From Oligoflexus tunisiensis (lineage in GTDB: Bacteria > Bdellovibrionota_B > Oligoflexia > Oligoflexales > Oligoflexaceae), in NCBI RefSeq assembly GCF_001748245.1, contig NZ_BDFO01000001.1:1349345-1413344 (forward strand): a stretch of DNA of 64,000 bases, written 5' to 3'. The notes below the pieces were generated by a model. That model worked only from the letters and a program-made list of their open reading frames with translations, searched no databases and was not told the origin of the DNA. Of this stretch, positions 55,940-64,000 are shown piece by piece. The position numbers were made by a program, and so were the translations under genes. Position 1 is the stretch's first letter; the number at the start of each line of letters is the position of its first letter.

Positions 55940-56329
55940 GCCGACGCTTCCCCGTCAATTTCTTTCTGGAAGAAAATGGCGAGGAAGGGTCGGTGGCAAA
56001 CGTCGATTCAATCCAATTGGTCGAACGTATGTGTCGCCAATCTCTGCAGGGAAATCATAAAATGCGAGCATCAGGGTGCGATCCTTCGCCGGACATTCGG
56101 CAGCCTTCGGGTGCTTGGGTTCGAAGACTTCAATAAAGCGGTCAAATGCCTTCTCAGCCTCTTTCTTCGTCTCAGCCTCGTATATCTCGTGCAGCATGCC
56201 TTTCGCCTCGACCTGCCTGGATTTTGGCATCTTGTCGAGCACGTTTGTACCTAGATCCCCAGAACTCAACCTTGCCGTCCTGACGAAGCCTTCATCTGTA
56301 CTGTCGTACAACCAAAGATCCCTTTTCAC
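55940..56329 (-). pseudogene. IS256-family (mutator) transposase relic
   Basis: Reads KMPKSRQVEAKGMLHEIYEA, ETKKEAEKAFDRFIEVFEPK and CPAKDRTLMLAFYDFPAE; the following HWRHIRSTNWIESTFAT is in the next frame, so a one-base shift is present. These are the C-terminal motifs of IS256-type transposases. The N-terminal half and the catalytic Asp residues are missing. It is joined directly to the kinase relic, marking an old insertion or deletion point. Confidence 0.75.
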
Positions 56330-56360
56330 CCTCGGGTAAAATTCTTCAATTTGCCGGATT
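56324..56360. repeat. Copy 2 of the IS1380-associated sequence
   Basis: TTTCACCCTCGGGTAAAATT followed by CTTCAATTTGCCGGATT, about 80 bases before the transposase start, and similar to 50359-50396. Probably the left end of the IS1380 element. I did not find its inverted copy downstream of the transposase. Confidence 0.5.
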
Positions 56361-56438
56361 TACAGTCAGGCCAAAGGAGCGTAAATCGTTCAGCACCAGC
56401 CTCACGGAAGGGGTTGCTTCAGGCAGGATGCTGACATA

Positions 56439-57719
56439 ATGAATCGCGTGATTTTTCAGGACCGGAATTTGTCTTCGCTCGGTGGTTTGCTTTTGTTCAA
56501 GGAGCTGCTTGTGGGCAGCCGGCTTGATGAGCGTGTTGGCGAGGCTCTGCCTCGCCAGCATATAGCCTCCTGCGCTTCAGGATTTGATAAATTTCGCGCT
56601 CTTTTGCTGGGCTTTTTGAGCGGAGCGGAATGTCTGGAAGATATGGACAGGCTTCGCAGCGACCCCATGTTCCGTGAAGTCAATGGGACTCTTGTCGGCT
56701 CGACGAGCTATGGCGATTATCTACGCAAGTTTTCAGAATTTCATCTGCAGCGTTTGAATCAGGAGCTTTGTCGTTTGGCCGGGGAATTCCATATCCGCAG
56801 CGGTTCCGCGGAGCGTTTGATCCTGGATATTGATTCAACGGGACATGAGCAGCATGGCGAAAAGATGGAGGGGTTGGCCTATAACTATAAAAAGGTGTGG
56901 GGCCTGGACTCGATTGAAGTCTTTGATCAGAAGGGTTTCCTTTACCATTTGAATGTGCGGGAGGGGAATGCTTTCACCGCTGATGATGCCCCGTTTGTGA
57001 TCAGTGAGGTGTCGCGCCATCTGCCGCGACATGCAACGCGCCGACAGCCTTTGCTACGAGCGGATTCCGGATACTGCAACAATTCAGTGTTCAAGGCGTG
57101 TGAGGAGAACGGATTTGGGTTTCTGGTGGCGATGCGGGAAAACCTTTACAGCCCGCTTTTGCGTCGTCGCATCAAATGGCGGAAGGCAAAGGGTGAGGAG
57201 CTGGAAAAGGAAAAGGCTGAGGTTGGTGAATCGCTTTATTACTCGAAGCTTTGCGAGAAGGTTTTCCGGGTCATCTTCATCCGAAGGCCGCGCACGGGTG
57301 AACGCGAGATATTTGCCGACTGGCACTGGACTTATCAGGCGTATGTCACCACGGAAAGCAGCTCGGAGCTGTCAGCCGAGGTTGCTGTTGAGCTTTACCG
57401 TCAGCGCGGAAACGCGGAGAATTTTATCCGCGAACTGAAGAACGGCTTTGATCTTCATCATTTTCCCTGTCAGAAGCTGAAGGCCAATCGCGCCTATGGT
57501 TTGATTGCTGCGTTTGCGTATAACTTCATGCGCTTTGTTGGGTTGGTCATGAGCCCTACGAAGCCCATGTTTTCGAAGCGAATTCGATTTACACTGGTCA
57601 AGCTTGCCTGTCAGGTGGTGCGAAGGGCAAGGCGGACTGTTGTGATATTTCCCAGGCGATATGAAAAGGAGGTGAAACGTTGTTTTATGAACATAAGACT
57701 CACGTTGGGTTGTGGGTAA
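56439..57719 (+). CDS. IS1380-family transposase, intact
   Basis: A 426-residue DDE transposase. The catalytic residues are readable: Asp in RLILDIDSTGHEQHG (about residue 130), Asp in LLRADSGYCN (about 207), Glu in NAENFIRELKNGFDLHHFPC (about 331). Length and the N-terminal SSLGGLLLFKELL fit IS1380. No stop or frameshift interrupts it, so this is the only transposase in the window that could still work. Its insertion lies beside older IS256 and kinase relics. The right end of the element is not defined. Confidence 0.88.
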   Translation: MNRVIFQDRNLSSLGGLLLFKELLVGSRLDERVGEALPRQHIASCASGFDKFRALLLGFLSGAECLEDMDRLRSDPMFREVNGTLVGSTSYGDYLRKFSEFHLQRLNQELCRLAGEFHIRSGSAERLILDIDSTGHEQHGEKMEGLAYNYKKVWGLDSIEVFDQKGFLYHLNVREGNAFTADDAPFVISEVSRHLPRHATRRQPLLRADSGYCNNSVFKACEENGFGFLVAMRENLYSPLLRRRIKWRKAKGEELEKEKAEVGESLYYSKLCEKVFRVIFIRRPRTGEREIFADWHWTYQAYVTTESSSELSAEVAVELYRQRGNAENFIRELKNGFDLHHFPCQKLKANRAYGLIAAFAYNFMRFVGLVMSPTKPMFSKRIRFTLVKLACQVVRRARRTVVIFPRRYEKEVKRCFMNIRLTLGCG

Positions 57720-58108
57720 GGTTCACGCGAAGAAAACCACGTCGATCTTTGACAACTGAATACCGAAGCCCAACTGAGCTATGGGATAATTGGAGCCGGC
57801 GCTGAATCCGGAGGGCCGTGGTGCGCCCTGAATTCAGCTGGCGGGTGATGGACGGCGAATCCGCGATGCCAAGCAGGTCCATAAGGAGGATTGTGCAGCT
57901 CAGATTTTAGGCGCAAGGATCCACTCTTCCGTCTCAGGCCGCAAAAGTGCGCTGGTGACGGGAACACGGGACGGGACTAGCGAAAAGTCTCGGGGATTCG
58001 GGTTTTAAAATACAGAATACGAAGGAATACGCATTTCACCGGCCGAAGGACCGAAAAGTCGCTGTAGATGCCGATGAGCATTGAAACAACGTTGGGAGCT
58101 TTCTAATT
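57720..58108. other. Intergenic with a tRNA-like 15-base match
   Basis: About 390 bases after the IS1380 transposase. CCAACTGAGCTATGG at 57770-57784 is identical to part of the tRNA-Met gene (58695-58709), but the rest of a tRNA cannot be folded here. It might hold the right end of the IS. No coding region supported. Confidence 0.35.
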
Positions 58109-58531
58109 GTGGCTTTGAGCCGAGAAAAAACCTGGGCCACTATGCTTGTCTTGGGTCTCACACATATTGCATGTGGTGCTCATCAATCAAGGACGAAGGC
58201 GACTCGACTAGTCGTGAACTACAGTGACTTGTCCATAAGTGAAATCAAACTCGTCAATGGGTTTGGTCAAGTACTCTGGGATCCAGATTTGGGTGGAACA
58301 AAGTATGCGACTGGCTGTTATGCTATTGGATGCGGCTCTTCGTTTGTGACGGAAGAGTTCTTCTTTTCTGCTTTTTCCATGAAGAATCTTGCCGGAGTTG
58401 TCGTCGTCCGGGAAACGGGGGAGCAAACCCTGCGGGCATCAAGCCTGGATTGGGCGAGCGATGGACCTGGTGAATACGGAGAATTCGAGTACGAGGTTTC
58501 TTACTGGGCCCGTCTGGATTTCGCTTTCTAA
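58109..58531 (+). CDS. Exported protein of unknown function
   Basis: A 140-residue protein. GTG 58109 has GGGAG ten bases upstream; ATG 58142 is an alternative that begins directly in the hydrophobic part. The signal ends LTHIACG, close to a lipobox but with His at -3, so lipid attachment is doubtful. The mature chain is beta-rich with Cys in GCYAIGCG. Unknown function. Confidence 0.65.
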   Translation: MALSREKTWATMLVLGLTHIACGAHQSRTKATRLVVNYSDLSISEIKLVNGFGQVLWDPDLGGTKYATGCYAIGCGSSFVTEEFFFSAFSMKNLAGVVVVRETGEQTLRASSLDWASDGPGEYGEFEYEVSYWARLDFAF

Positions 58532-58544
58532 CACCGGCCTTCCA

Positions 58545-58560
58545 GCCCGCATACGCGGGC
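58545..58560. terminator. Hairpin after the exported-protein gene
   Basis: GCCCGC-ATAC-GCGGGC just beyond the stop. No T tract follows, so it is only a possible terminator. Confidence 0.35.
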
Positions 58561-58636
58561 GCAAACTGTCCCAAGGGACTGCGCAGCAGGCCCGCGTCTA
58601 ACTCTTCTGGCTTTAGGATTTTGTACTAGGAAGAAA

Positions 58637-58713
58637 TGGTGGGTCCACCCCGACTTGAACGGGGGACCAGCGGTTTATGAGACCGCTGCTCTAACCAACT
58701 GAGCTATGGACCC
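58637..58713 (-). tRNA. tRNA-Met (anticodon CAU), CCA encoded
   Basis: Reads GGGTCCA-TAGCTCAGTTGG... with acceptor stem GGGTCCA/TGGACCC, anticodon stem GCGGT/ACCGC around loop CTCATAA (anticodon CAT), and T arm CCCCG-TTCAAGT-CGGGG. The 3' ACCA is encoded. The first pair is a normal G-C, which favours elongator Met over initiator; a tRNA-Ile2 with lysidine-modified CAU cannot be excluded from sequence alone. Confidence 0.93.
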
Positions 58714-58747
58714 ATGAGGCATGGAATGACGAAATAAGTAACAGAAA

Positions 58748-58777
58748 GCCCCAGGTCGGTAAAGAAAAACCTGGGGC
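58748..58777 (-). terminator. rpoD terminator
   Basis: GCCCCAGGT pairs with ACCTGGGGC around a 12-base loop, followed on the minus strand by TTTCTGTT. It lies directly after the rpoD stop and before the tRNA gene. Confidence 0.75.
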
Positions 58778-58785
58778 TGGCTGCT

Positions 58786-61020
58786 TCAGCTTTCAATAAA
58801 CGCCCGCAGCTTCTTGCTGCGGGATGGATGGCGAAGTTTACGCAGGGCCTTGGCTTCGATCTGACGAATCCGCTCGCGGGTTACGTCGAAGTTTTGACCG
58901 ACTTCCTCAAGGGTGTGGTCAGACTTTTCACCGATACCAAAACGCATACGCAGAACTTTTTCCTCACGCGGCGTCAGCGTTGCGAGGGCCTTCAGCGTTT
59001 GCTCTTCCAGACTGCCGGCGATGACAGACTCGGAAGGGGACGACTGGGTCTTGTCTTCCAGGAAATCACCGATGTGGTTGTCTTCCTCTTCACCGATCGG
59101 GGTTTCAAGGGAGATGGGCTCAATGGCGATTTTCAGGACCTTGCGCACCTTGTCGACCGACATGTCCATACGAGCGGCGATCTCTTCCGGAGTGGGCTCG
59201 CGACCCATTTCCTGGACAAGATAACGGCTGGTGCGGATCAGCTTGTTGATCGTCTCGATCATGTGGACCGGGATACGGATCGTACGAGCCTGATCGGCAA
59301 TGGCACGGGTGATGGCCTGCCGAATCCACCAGGTGGCGTAAGTTGAGAACTTATAACCACGGCGGTATTCGAACTTCTCCACAGCCTTCATCAGACCGAT
59401 GTTGCCTTCCTGAATCAGATCCAGGAACTGCAAACCACGGTTGGTGTATTTCTTGGCGATCGAAACCACAAGACGGAGGTTCGCCTCCACCAGCTCTTTC
59501 TTCGCCGACTCTGCCGCCTGCTGCATCGAATGCAGAGCACGGTAGTTTTCAATCAGATCCGCAGGGTGCATGTTCGATTCGTTGCGCACGCGATCGACGT
59601 TTTCAATCGCGGCGGAAACGTTGCGAACCACACGCTGCCACTCACGTTCCGTGGCGTTGTTCAAAGGCACGCCCGGATTTTTGCTGACATGATCCACCAG
59701 ATTTTCACGGGTGGTACCCATGCGCTTGGCATAGTACGCAATATCCTGATCCGCTTCGCGCAGAACGTTGGCGTGCTGAGCCAGACGATCGATCACGCTG
59801 GTCAGAAGCTTTCTGTTGATATTCAGTTCTTTCAGAATATCAAAGATCTTGTCGCTCTGAGCCTGAAGAGGATCCTTGGCCTTGCCTTTGGCCGCTGCCT
59901 TCGGCTGAACGCCGCCGCCTTCGAGCAGGAGCCTTTCGAACTTGTCATACTCCTGCAGGAAGACTTCCGTCACCTTGCGGAGTTTGTCCGAGTGCGCTTC
60001 CTCGTTGGACGAGGCCTCGTCATCATCGAAACCTTTGATGAAGCCCTTCATCCGGATCTCACCGGACACGAACTTCCGCGCGGCGTCGATGATCGTGTCA
60101 CGCCCGATGGCCAGCTTCAGAACCTGCTCGAGGATACGGTTTTCTTCGGCTTCAATCTTCTTCGCGATGACAACTTCGCCCTCACGGGACAGAAGTGCCA
60201 CGCTCCCCATCTTGCGCAGGTAAATGCGCACAGGGTCGTTGGACTTGCCGAAGTCTTCGGTGGCTCGGGTGTCTTTTTTCTCGACGTCCGGCGCCGCATC
60301 AACATCGACTTCCGTGTCCACTTCCACATCGATTTCCACATCGATATCGATGTCGTCATCGATGCCGAGTTCATCGGTGGCCGCGAAATCCAAATCATCC
60401 GTCATCAGGATATCGTCTTCACCTTTGGAGGCGCCGGCGATCTTGATGTCGTTAAATTCATCCTGCGCTGTATCCTGTACGTTGATCCCGCGGGTCTTGA
60501 GCTCGCTCAAAACGGACTGGATCACTTCGGGACCAGCATCTTCATCCAAAACGGCAGCGTCGACATCGCGGAAAGTCAAGGAGCCTTTCTTTTGATAGAT
60601 GCCGTTCAGTTTGTTGATCAGCTTGCTGCTGATCTCTTTCTTGTTGGGTTTGCTGGGGAGTTCGTCAAAATCCTCAACAGGAGCTGCTTTGGCTTCATCG
60701 AATTCCTCATCGTCATCCGCTATGATGTCGATTTCATCGTCGCCGTCCAGCAGCTCATCATCTTCTTCATCATCCATCAGCTCAAGATCGGCATCGTCAT
60801 GCATCTTTTCTGAGGCTTTTTTCTCACCGCCTTTTTTACTGGCGGACTTCTTCTTGCCAGGCACCGCAGACAATTCAGCTTCTTCAGCCGCAGATGGTTT
60901 CTTCGCGGCCGTAGCTTTCTTGGCCTTCGTTGCTGGTTTCTTCTTGGCAGTTGTCTTTTTCACTGCTTTTGCTTTCCCAGACTCTTTGGCCTTTGTGGCG
61001 GTTTTTTTCTTGATAGCCAT
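58786..61020 (-). CDS. rpoD: Primary sigma factor sigma-70 with long N-terminal tail
   Basis: Housekeeping RNA polymerase sigma factor, 744 residues. Residues 1-70 are a Lys/Ala-rich tail of histone-H1-like composition ([20 protein letters not shown]), followed by an acidic stretch to about 120. Region 1.1 ([20 protein letters not shown], about 130-190) is next, then a second acidic insert [19 protein letters not shown] (about 230-250), region 1.2 ([20 protein letters not shown]), the non-conserved region, region 2 ([20 protein letters not shown] ... [20 protein letters not shown]), region 3, and region 4 with [20 protein letters not shown]. Regions 2.4 and 4.2 are standard, so it should read ordinary -10/-35 promoters. 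It has its own sigma-70-type promoter and terminator. Confidence 0.96.
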   Translation of the reverse strand: MAIKKKTATKAKESGKAKAVKKTTAKKKPATKAKKATAAKKPSAAEEAELSAVPGKKKSASKKGGEKKASEKMHDDADLELMDDEEDDELLDGDDEIDIIADDDEEFDEAKAAPVEDFDELPSKPNKKEISSKLINKLNGIYQKKGSLTFRDVDAAVLDEDAGPEVIQSVLSELKTRGINVQDTAQDEFNDIKIAGASKGEDDILMTDDLDFAATDELGIDDDIDIDVEIDVEVDTEVDVDAAPDVEKKDTRATEDFGKSNDPVRIYLRKMGSVALLSREGEVVIAKKIEAEENRILEQVLKLAIGRDTIIDAARKFVSGEIRMKGFIKGFDDDEASSNEEAHSDKLRKVTEVFLQEYDKFERLLLEGGGVQPKAAAKGKAKDPLQAQSDKIFDILKELNINRKLLTSVIDRLAQHANVLREADQDIAYYAKRMGTTRENLVDHVSKNPGVPLNNATEREWQRVVRNVSAAIENVDRVRNESNMHPADLIENYRALHSMQQAAESAKKELVEANLRLVVSIAKKYTNRGLQFLDLIQEGNIGLMKAVEKFEYRRGYKFSTYATWWIRQAITRAIADQARTIRIPVHMIETINKLIRTSRYLVQEMGREPTPEEIAARMDMSVDKVRKVLKIAIEPISLETPIGEEEDNHIGDFLEDKTQSSPSESVIAGSLEEQTLKALATLTPREEKVLRMRFGIGEKSDHTLEEVGQNFDVTRERIRQIEAKALRKLRHPSRSKKLRAFIES

Positions 61021-61108
61021 ACGTAGAAAGATTCTCCGCAGCTGTTGATGTGTCGATGTGGCTTGATTACCAGAAGGCGTGCGTAGTGAACAGCACGTTT
61101 AATCTATA

Positions 61109-61137
61109 GTTATAAATACCGCTAGCCAAAAATGCAA
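61109..61137 (-). promoter_or_regulatory. Sigma-70 promoter of rpoD
   Basis: On the minus strand TTGCAT, exactly 17 bases, then TATAAC, about 90 bases before the rpoD start. Matches the -35 at 4 of 6 and the -10 at 5 of 6 positions. Confidence 0.65.
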
Positions 61138-61305
61138 GCGGCGTTGCAGGCAAAAAGTATTTAACTTTCCTGACTTATACTTTCGCTGCAGTCGTTCTGC
61201 TATGCAGATCGCAGCTGAAATTTAAGGGAAATTAACCTTTGCCCGAACGCTTCTATGTGACATTGTGACTGTAAACAGCTCCTCTGACACCCTTTCTTGC
61301 ACTTT

Positions 61306-61839
61306 TTAAGCCAGCTCCGGTTTCACTTCCGGCACCAGCTGCGGAACACTGCTCTGTGATTCTGTAAGTACTTTCGGCAGACTCTCCTCTCGTACGACCA
61401 GGCTGTCACTGATCAGGTCATGGAGAGTTTGCCTCCTGGCCGTAAAAAAGGAAATCAAATATCCAAAATAAAGCAGCAGAGCTGATAAAAAGTGGCCTAC
61501 ATATCGAATGGTTGAACGACGCAATGTCAGACGCTGGAGTTGTTCGTCGCAAACTCTAAGTCCCAGAGCCAGCTTGCCCGGCGTGGCCTGAAGAGATGAG
61601 GCTTCAAATCCCGCGTAATACAGCCAGTGGGATCCGACGACAAGCGTCAGCACACCCAACCAAAGAACGATCGTGAAAATTGTAATCGTTGCCGTGCTGA
61701 TCATCGACATGAAGCCCATAAGCAAAGCCGGAAACATCAGGACAAACCCCACCGCCGCAAGCGTCATTCCAAACAGGACATGATCGATGCAAACAGCTGC
61801 CAAACGGCGCCAAAAACCAGCGTAAACGACCTCGTGCAT
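61306..61839 (-). CDS. RDD-family membrane protein
   Basis: A 177-residue membrane protein with three to four helices. RDD motifs are visible: GFWRRLAAVCIDH at the start, TPGKLALGLRV in the middle, RQTLHDLISDSLVV at the end. RDD proteins are small membrane proteins, some acting as sodium/proton antiporters. ATG 61839 is chosen for its AAAGG upstream; the frame is open further but overlaps dnaG. It lies between dnaG and rpoD in the same direction, 40 bases after the dnaG stop, an insertion in the usual dnaG-rpoD pair. Confidence 0.85.
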   Translation of the reverse strand: MHEVVYAGFWRRLAAVCIDHVLFGMTLAAVGFVLMFPALLMGFMSMISTATITIFTIVLWLGVLTLVVGSHWLYYAGFEASSLQATPGKLALGLRVCDEQLQRLTLRRSTIRYVGHFLSALLLYFGYLISFFTARRQTLHDLISDSLVVREESLPKVLTESQSSVPQLVPEVKPELA

Positions 61840-61879
61840 AGCAAAGAACCTTTGTTGATAAATTGGCTTTTTTGTTCGC

Positions 61880-63685
61880 CTATGAATTCGCGCCACGAAC
61901 TTCAAGACCCGCGGCATTTAATTCCTTGGTAATGCGCGCGACCGCAGCGAGAATTTCCCGCTGCTCCTCGGCCGTGCCCCGCATCAGATTTTGTTTCAAA
62001 CGCGCGAGGCTTTCCTTCAACGCCTTGCGCCGGACCTCCTTCGCCAGCTTTTCCAGCTGCTGCTGACGAGCGGCCGTGACATACAGAGGCGCATCCCTTT
62101 CGAGTCGCTCGATCAAGGTCAACGCTTCGGGAATGACCAGCGTTGTCCAATGGGATTTATTCAATTCCGATGGAACGAGATTCCGTCTCAGAGCCTTGGT
62201 CAATTCCAGGGCAAAGTCGAGCCAGAGCTCATCGAGTTCCAGCTGCGTTTTCAGCATTTGCTCCAAGCCATCGAGATCAATTTCACCTGGACGTGAATGG
62301 AAAAGGTGCCCCATAAACTCGAGTTCCGCGCCCTTCAGTTCAATGACCTTGGGTCGAGGCGGCGGCGGAGGCGGCGCTTCCACGCGGGATGCCGCCACCC
62401 GTTTCGCGGTTTCCGGTTTCACGCGAATCTCCAGATCCGCCGCTGGCACTCCGGTGAGCTCCGCAATGCGCACCAGAAGGTACTGCCGCCGCACAGGATC
62501 CTCGACCGATTGCAGCCAGGGAACAAATTCCTTGTTGATGAGGTCCGGCACACCGAGGTCATGCGTTTCCATCAGCCGGGCTTGAATCGCAAATTCCAGC
62601 AGATTCTGTGCCGTTTCCAGCTGCTGCTCCATGCCCGCGACGCCGTATTCTTTGACAAAAGTATCCGGATCATGCTCCTCGGGCAGCACCACGACCTTGA
62701 ATTCCGACTGCGGAACCTCCAAAGCCAGGGACACCGTGCGCAGGGTTGCAGCGCGACCGGCACGATCGCCATCGAAGATCAAATACACGCGAGGCGTTAA
62801 AGCCGCCAGGCGCCGCAGATGATGAATGGTCAGTGCCGTGCCCAGACAGGCCACAGCGTGCGGAATACCGGCCTGCCAAAGCTGGAGCACATCCATATAA
62901 CCTTCGCAGACGATCGCCCGCCGATCGCGACGGATGGGTTCCTTCGCCAGGTGCAAGCCATAGAGAACCTGGGACTTGTCAAACAGTGGAGTTTCCCGGC
63001 TGTTCTTATATTTGGGCTGCTCATCACCAAACGAGCGGCCACCGAAAGCGATCGCTCGACCATGCATGTCGAAGATCGGAATCATCAAACGCTGATTGAA
63101 GAAATCATAAGCCTTGTTATCGTACTGGGAACTGTTGGCGACCGAAGCGGTGATCATATCCTTGATCGCAAAACCCTTGCGCAGGAGGTGATTCACCAGA
63201 AACTGCGGTTCCTGAGGGCTCAGACCAAACTGATGTTGGTCGATGAATTCCCTGGTGAAGCCCCGGGTTTCCAGATACTCGAGAGCAAAAACTCCATTGC
63301 TGGCATGCAGGCGTTCGCGGAAAAAGCTCAGACTTTCCGCGCAAATTTTATAAAGATTGGCTTCGGTCAGGCGGGCCTGTCGATCGTGAGTGGGATGTTC
63401 CAGCTCGGGAACGTCGATGCCAAATTTCTCGGCCAGATAACGCAGGGACTCCAGGAAGGAAAGACCCTGCATTTCCCGGACAAAGGTGATGGCATCGCCA
63501 CGGGCACGGCAGCCGAAACAAAAATAGTGATCATCAAAAATGGTAAAGCTCGGGGACTTTTCCCCGTGAAAGGGACAAAGTCCAACCTGCCGACCGCTGC
63601 GTGTGGTCAGGGCGACTGTTTCGCCGATCAATGCAGCGAGCGGCACTCTTTGCAGAATGCGTTGCTTGGCGACTTCGACGCTCAT
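61880..63685 (-). CDS. dnaG: DNA primase
   Basis: Makes RNA primers for replication; 601 residues. Zinc-binding domain with Cys/His in LCPFHGEKSPSF and YFCFGCRARGD (residues about 36-64). RNA polymerase core with the Toprim motifs VCEGYMDVLQLW (about 262) and LIFDGDRAGRAATLR (about 305). The C-terminal third is helical, the usual DnaB-binding region, after a Pro-rich linker (PPPPPPRP). Complete for the family. It heads the dnaG-RDD-rpoD block. Confidence 0.96.
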   Translation of the reverse strand: MSVEVAKQRILQRVPLAALIGETVALTTRSGRQVGLCPFHGEKSPSFTIFDDHYFCFGCRARGDAITFVREMQGLSFLESLRYLAEKFGIDVPELEHPTHDRQARLTEANLYKICAESLSFFRERLHASNGVFALEYLETRGFTREFIDQHQFGLSPQEPQFLVNHLLRKGFAIKDMITASVANSSQYDNKAYDFFNQRLMIPIFDMHGRAIAFGGRSFGDEQPKYKNSRETPLFDKSQVLYGLHLAKEPIRRDRRAIVCEGYMDVLQLWQAGIPHAVACLGTALTIHHLRRLAALTPRVYLIFDGDRAGRAATLRTVSLALEVPQSEFKVVVLPEEHDPDTFVKEYGVAGMEQQLETAQNLLEFAIQARLMETHDLGVPDLINKEFVPWLQSVEDPVRRQYLLVRIAELTGVPAADLEIRVKPETAKRVAASRVEAPPPPPPRPKVIELKGAELEFMGHLFHSRPGEIDLDGLEQMLKTQLELDELWLDFALELTKALRRNLVPSELNKSHWTTLVIPEALTLIERLERDAPLYVTAARQQQLEKLAKEVRRKALKESLARLKQNLMRGTAEEQREILAAVARITKELNAAGLEVRGANS

Positions 63686-63764
63686 GAGGGATCCAATGCT
63701 GAAGAGTTCAGGGACGCAGCCGGTTTGGCCGCGACGGCGGGTATCATAGCAGGTTGCGGGGGTC

Positions 63765-64000
63765 TCAGGGACCTTTTTTCAAAAAACGGGAGGAGATTCT
63801 GTCGCCATAGCGGCAGAGGTTGCTGATATTCGCCAGCAAAGCGTAGGACGTCATGCCCGTTTTGTCCCGTTCGGCCACCACGGCTATATACGGCGATTCC
63901 TGGCCGTTCTGGCAGACATTTTTCGGGTCACCTTCGGTGTCAAAGTCCTTGGGTTCCACCTGCGAGATCAGGGTCACGCCGGGTTTGGGATTGAAGGAGC
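63765..64000 (-). CDS. C-terminal end of an unidentified protein (5' end outside window)
   Basis: The minus-strand frame is open from the window edge to a stop at 63765, about 77 residues: SFNPKPGVTLISQVEPKDFD then ESPYIAVVAERDKTGMTSYA and a basic end RFLKKGP. It probably belongs to a longer gene upstream of dnaG. No family recognised. Confidence 0.55.
   Translation of the reverse strand, partial: SFNPKPGVTLISQVEPKDFDTEGDPKNVCQNGQESPYIAVVAERDKTGMTSYALLANISNLCRYGDRISSRFLKKGP

Noticed and set aside
57720..58108. Considered a riboswitch or group II intron end because of GC-rich helices
   Set aside because: No domain V, cobalamin, TPP or c-di-GMP core motif could be found.
59530..60813. 427-codon plus-strand reading frame opposite rpoD
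   Set aside because: It lies wholly within the unmistakable sigma-70 gene on the other strand; a compositional shadow.
62819..63826. 335-codon plus-strand frame opposite dnaG
   Set aside because: Antisense of primase; zinc and Toprim motifs are on the minus strand.
1..64000. CRISPR arrays and prophage
   Set aside because: No regularly spaced direct repeats, cas motifs, or phage structural or integrase genes were seen.

Overview
The window reads as chromosomal DNA of a free-living Gram-negative bacterium, most likely from the Bdellovibrionota/Oligoflexia (Oligoflexus-like). This placement is inference. It rests on the many secreted lipoproteins and outer-membrane barrels, a 7TMR-DISM sensor with a CheA-type kinase end, a CheR-CheB fusion, and a dnaG/rpoD block whose sigma-70 has a Lys/Ala-rich and acidic N-terminal tail. 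No phage, CRISPR array or rRNA was seen. One tRNA-Met(CAU) gene is present.

Layout. 1-4.6 kb: a GH26 mannanase-type lipoprotein (cut by the window edge) and a large membrane histidine kinase, both on the minus strand. 5.1-10 kb: a plus-strand operon of a two-repeat lipoprotein, a metzincin-type protease lipoprotein and a beta-barrel. 10.1-13.2 kb: a secreted protein followed by a membrane-anchored helical-repeat protein that recalls vitellogenin-N/HEAT folds. 13.2-19.8 kb: an FAD monooxygenase, a TonB-dependent receptor and four small secreted proteins in a row; the first of these has a predicted mature N-terminus starting with His. 19.8-28.5 kb: mostly envelope or secreted proteins, including a cupin, a ricin-type lectin lipoprotein, a TPR protein, a DUF1428 protein, a Tyr-rich secreted protein and a lipoprotein with two DM9-like repeats. 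28.7-32.7 kb: a divergent membrane-lipid cluster (CDP-alcohol phosphatidyltransferase and MFS on one side, sterol-desaturase-type hydroxylase and CdsA on the other) around overlapping palindromes. 32.7-38.9 kb: an RNase HI, a lytic transglycosylase, more envelope proteins, and broken genes including nested IS481/IS3 fragments and a frameshifted YfaP/DUF2135-like gene. 39.2-46.3 kb: a chemotaxis operon cheA-cheW-mcp-cheR/cheB with a divergent PAS protein. 46.3-58 kb: a mobile-DNA scrap yard containing an internally deleted IS with both ends, a topA relic, an IS256 relic, a kinase relic and an intact IS1380 transposase. Between these lie two notable systems: a RecA/KaiC-like-XRE-cupin regulator (47.2-48.5 kb), and a lipoprotein serine protease carrying a C-terminal DUF6883-like toxin domain with an adjacent DUF4926-like putative immunity gene (52.5-55.5 kb). 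58.1-64 kb: housekeeping genes, namely tRNA-Met, rpoD with a good sigma-70 promoter, an RDD membrane protein, dnaG and the end of one more gene.

The strongest candidate for an undescribed system is the protease-headed polymorphic toxin with its small partner. Other points worth following are the KaiC-XRE-cupin regulator, the DM9 lipoprotein, the lipoprotein/metzincin/barrel operon and the vitellogenin-like protein. All family names are from reading motifs; no database search was possible.
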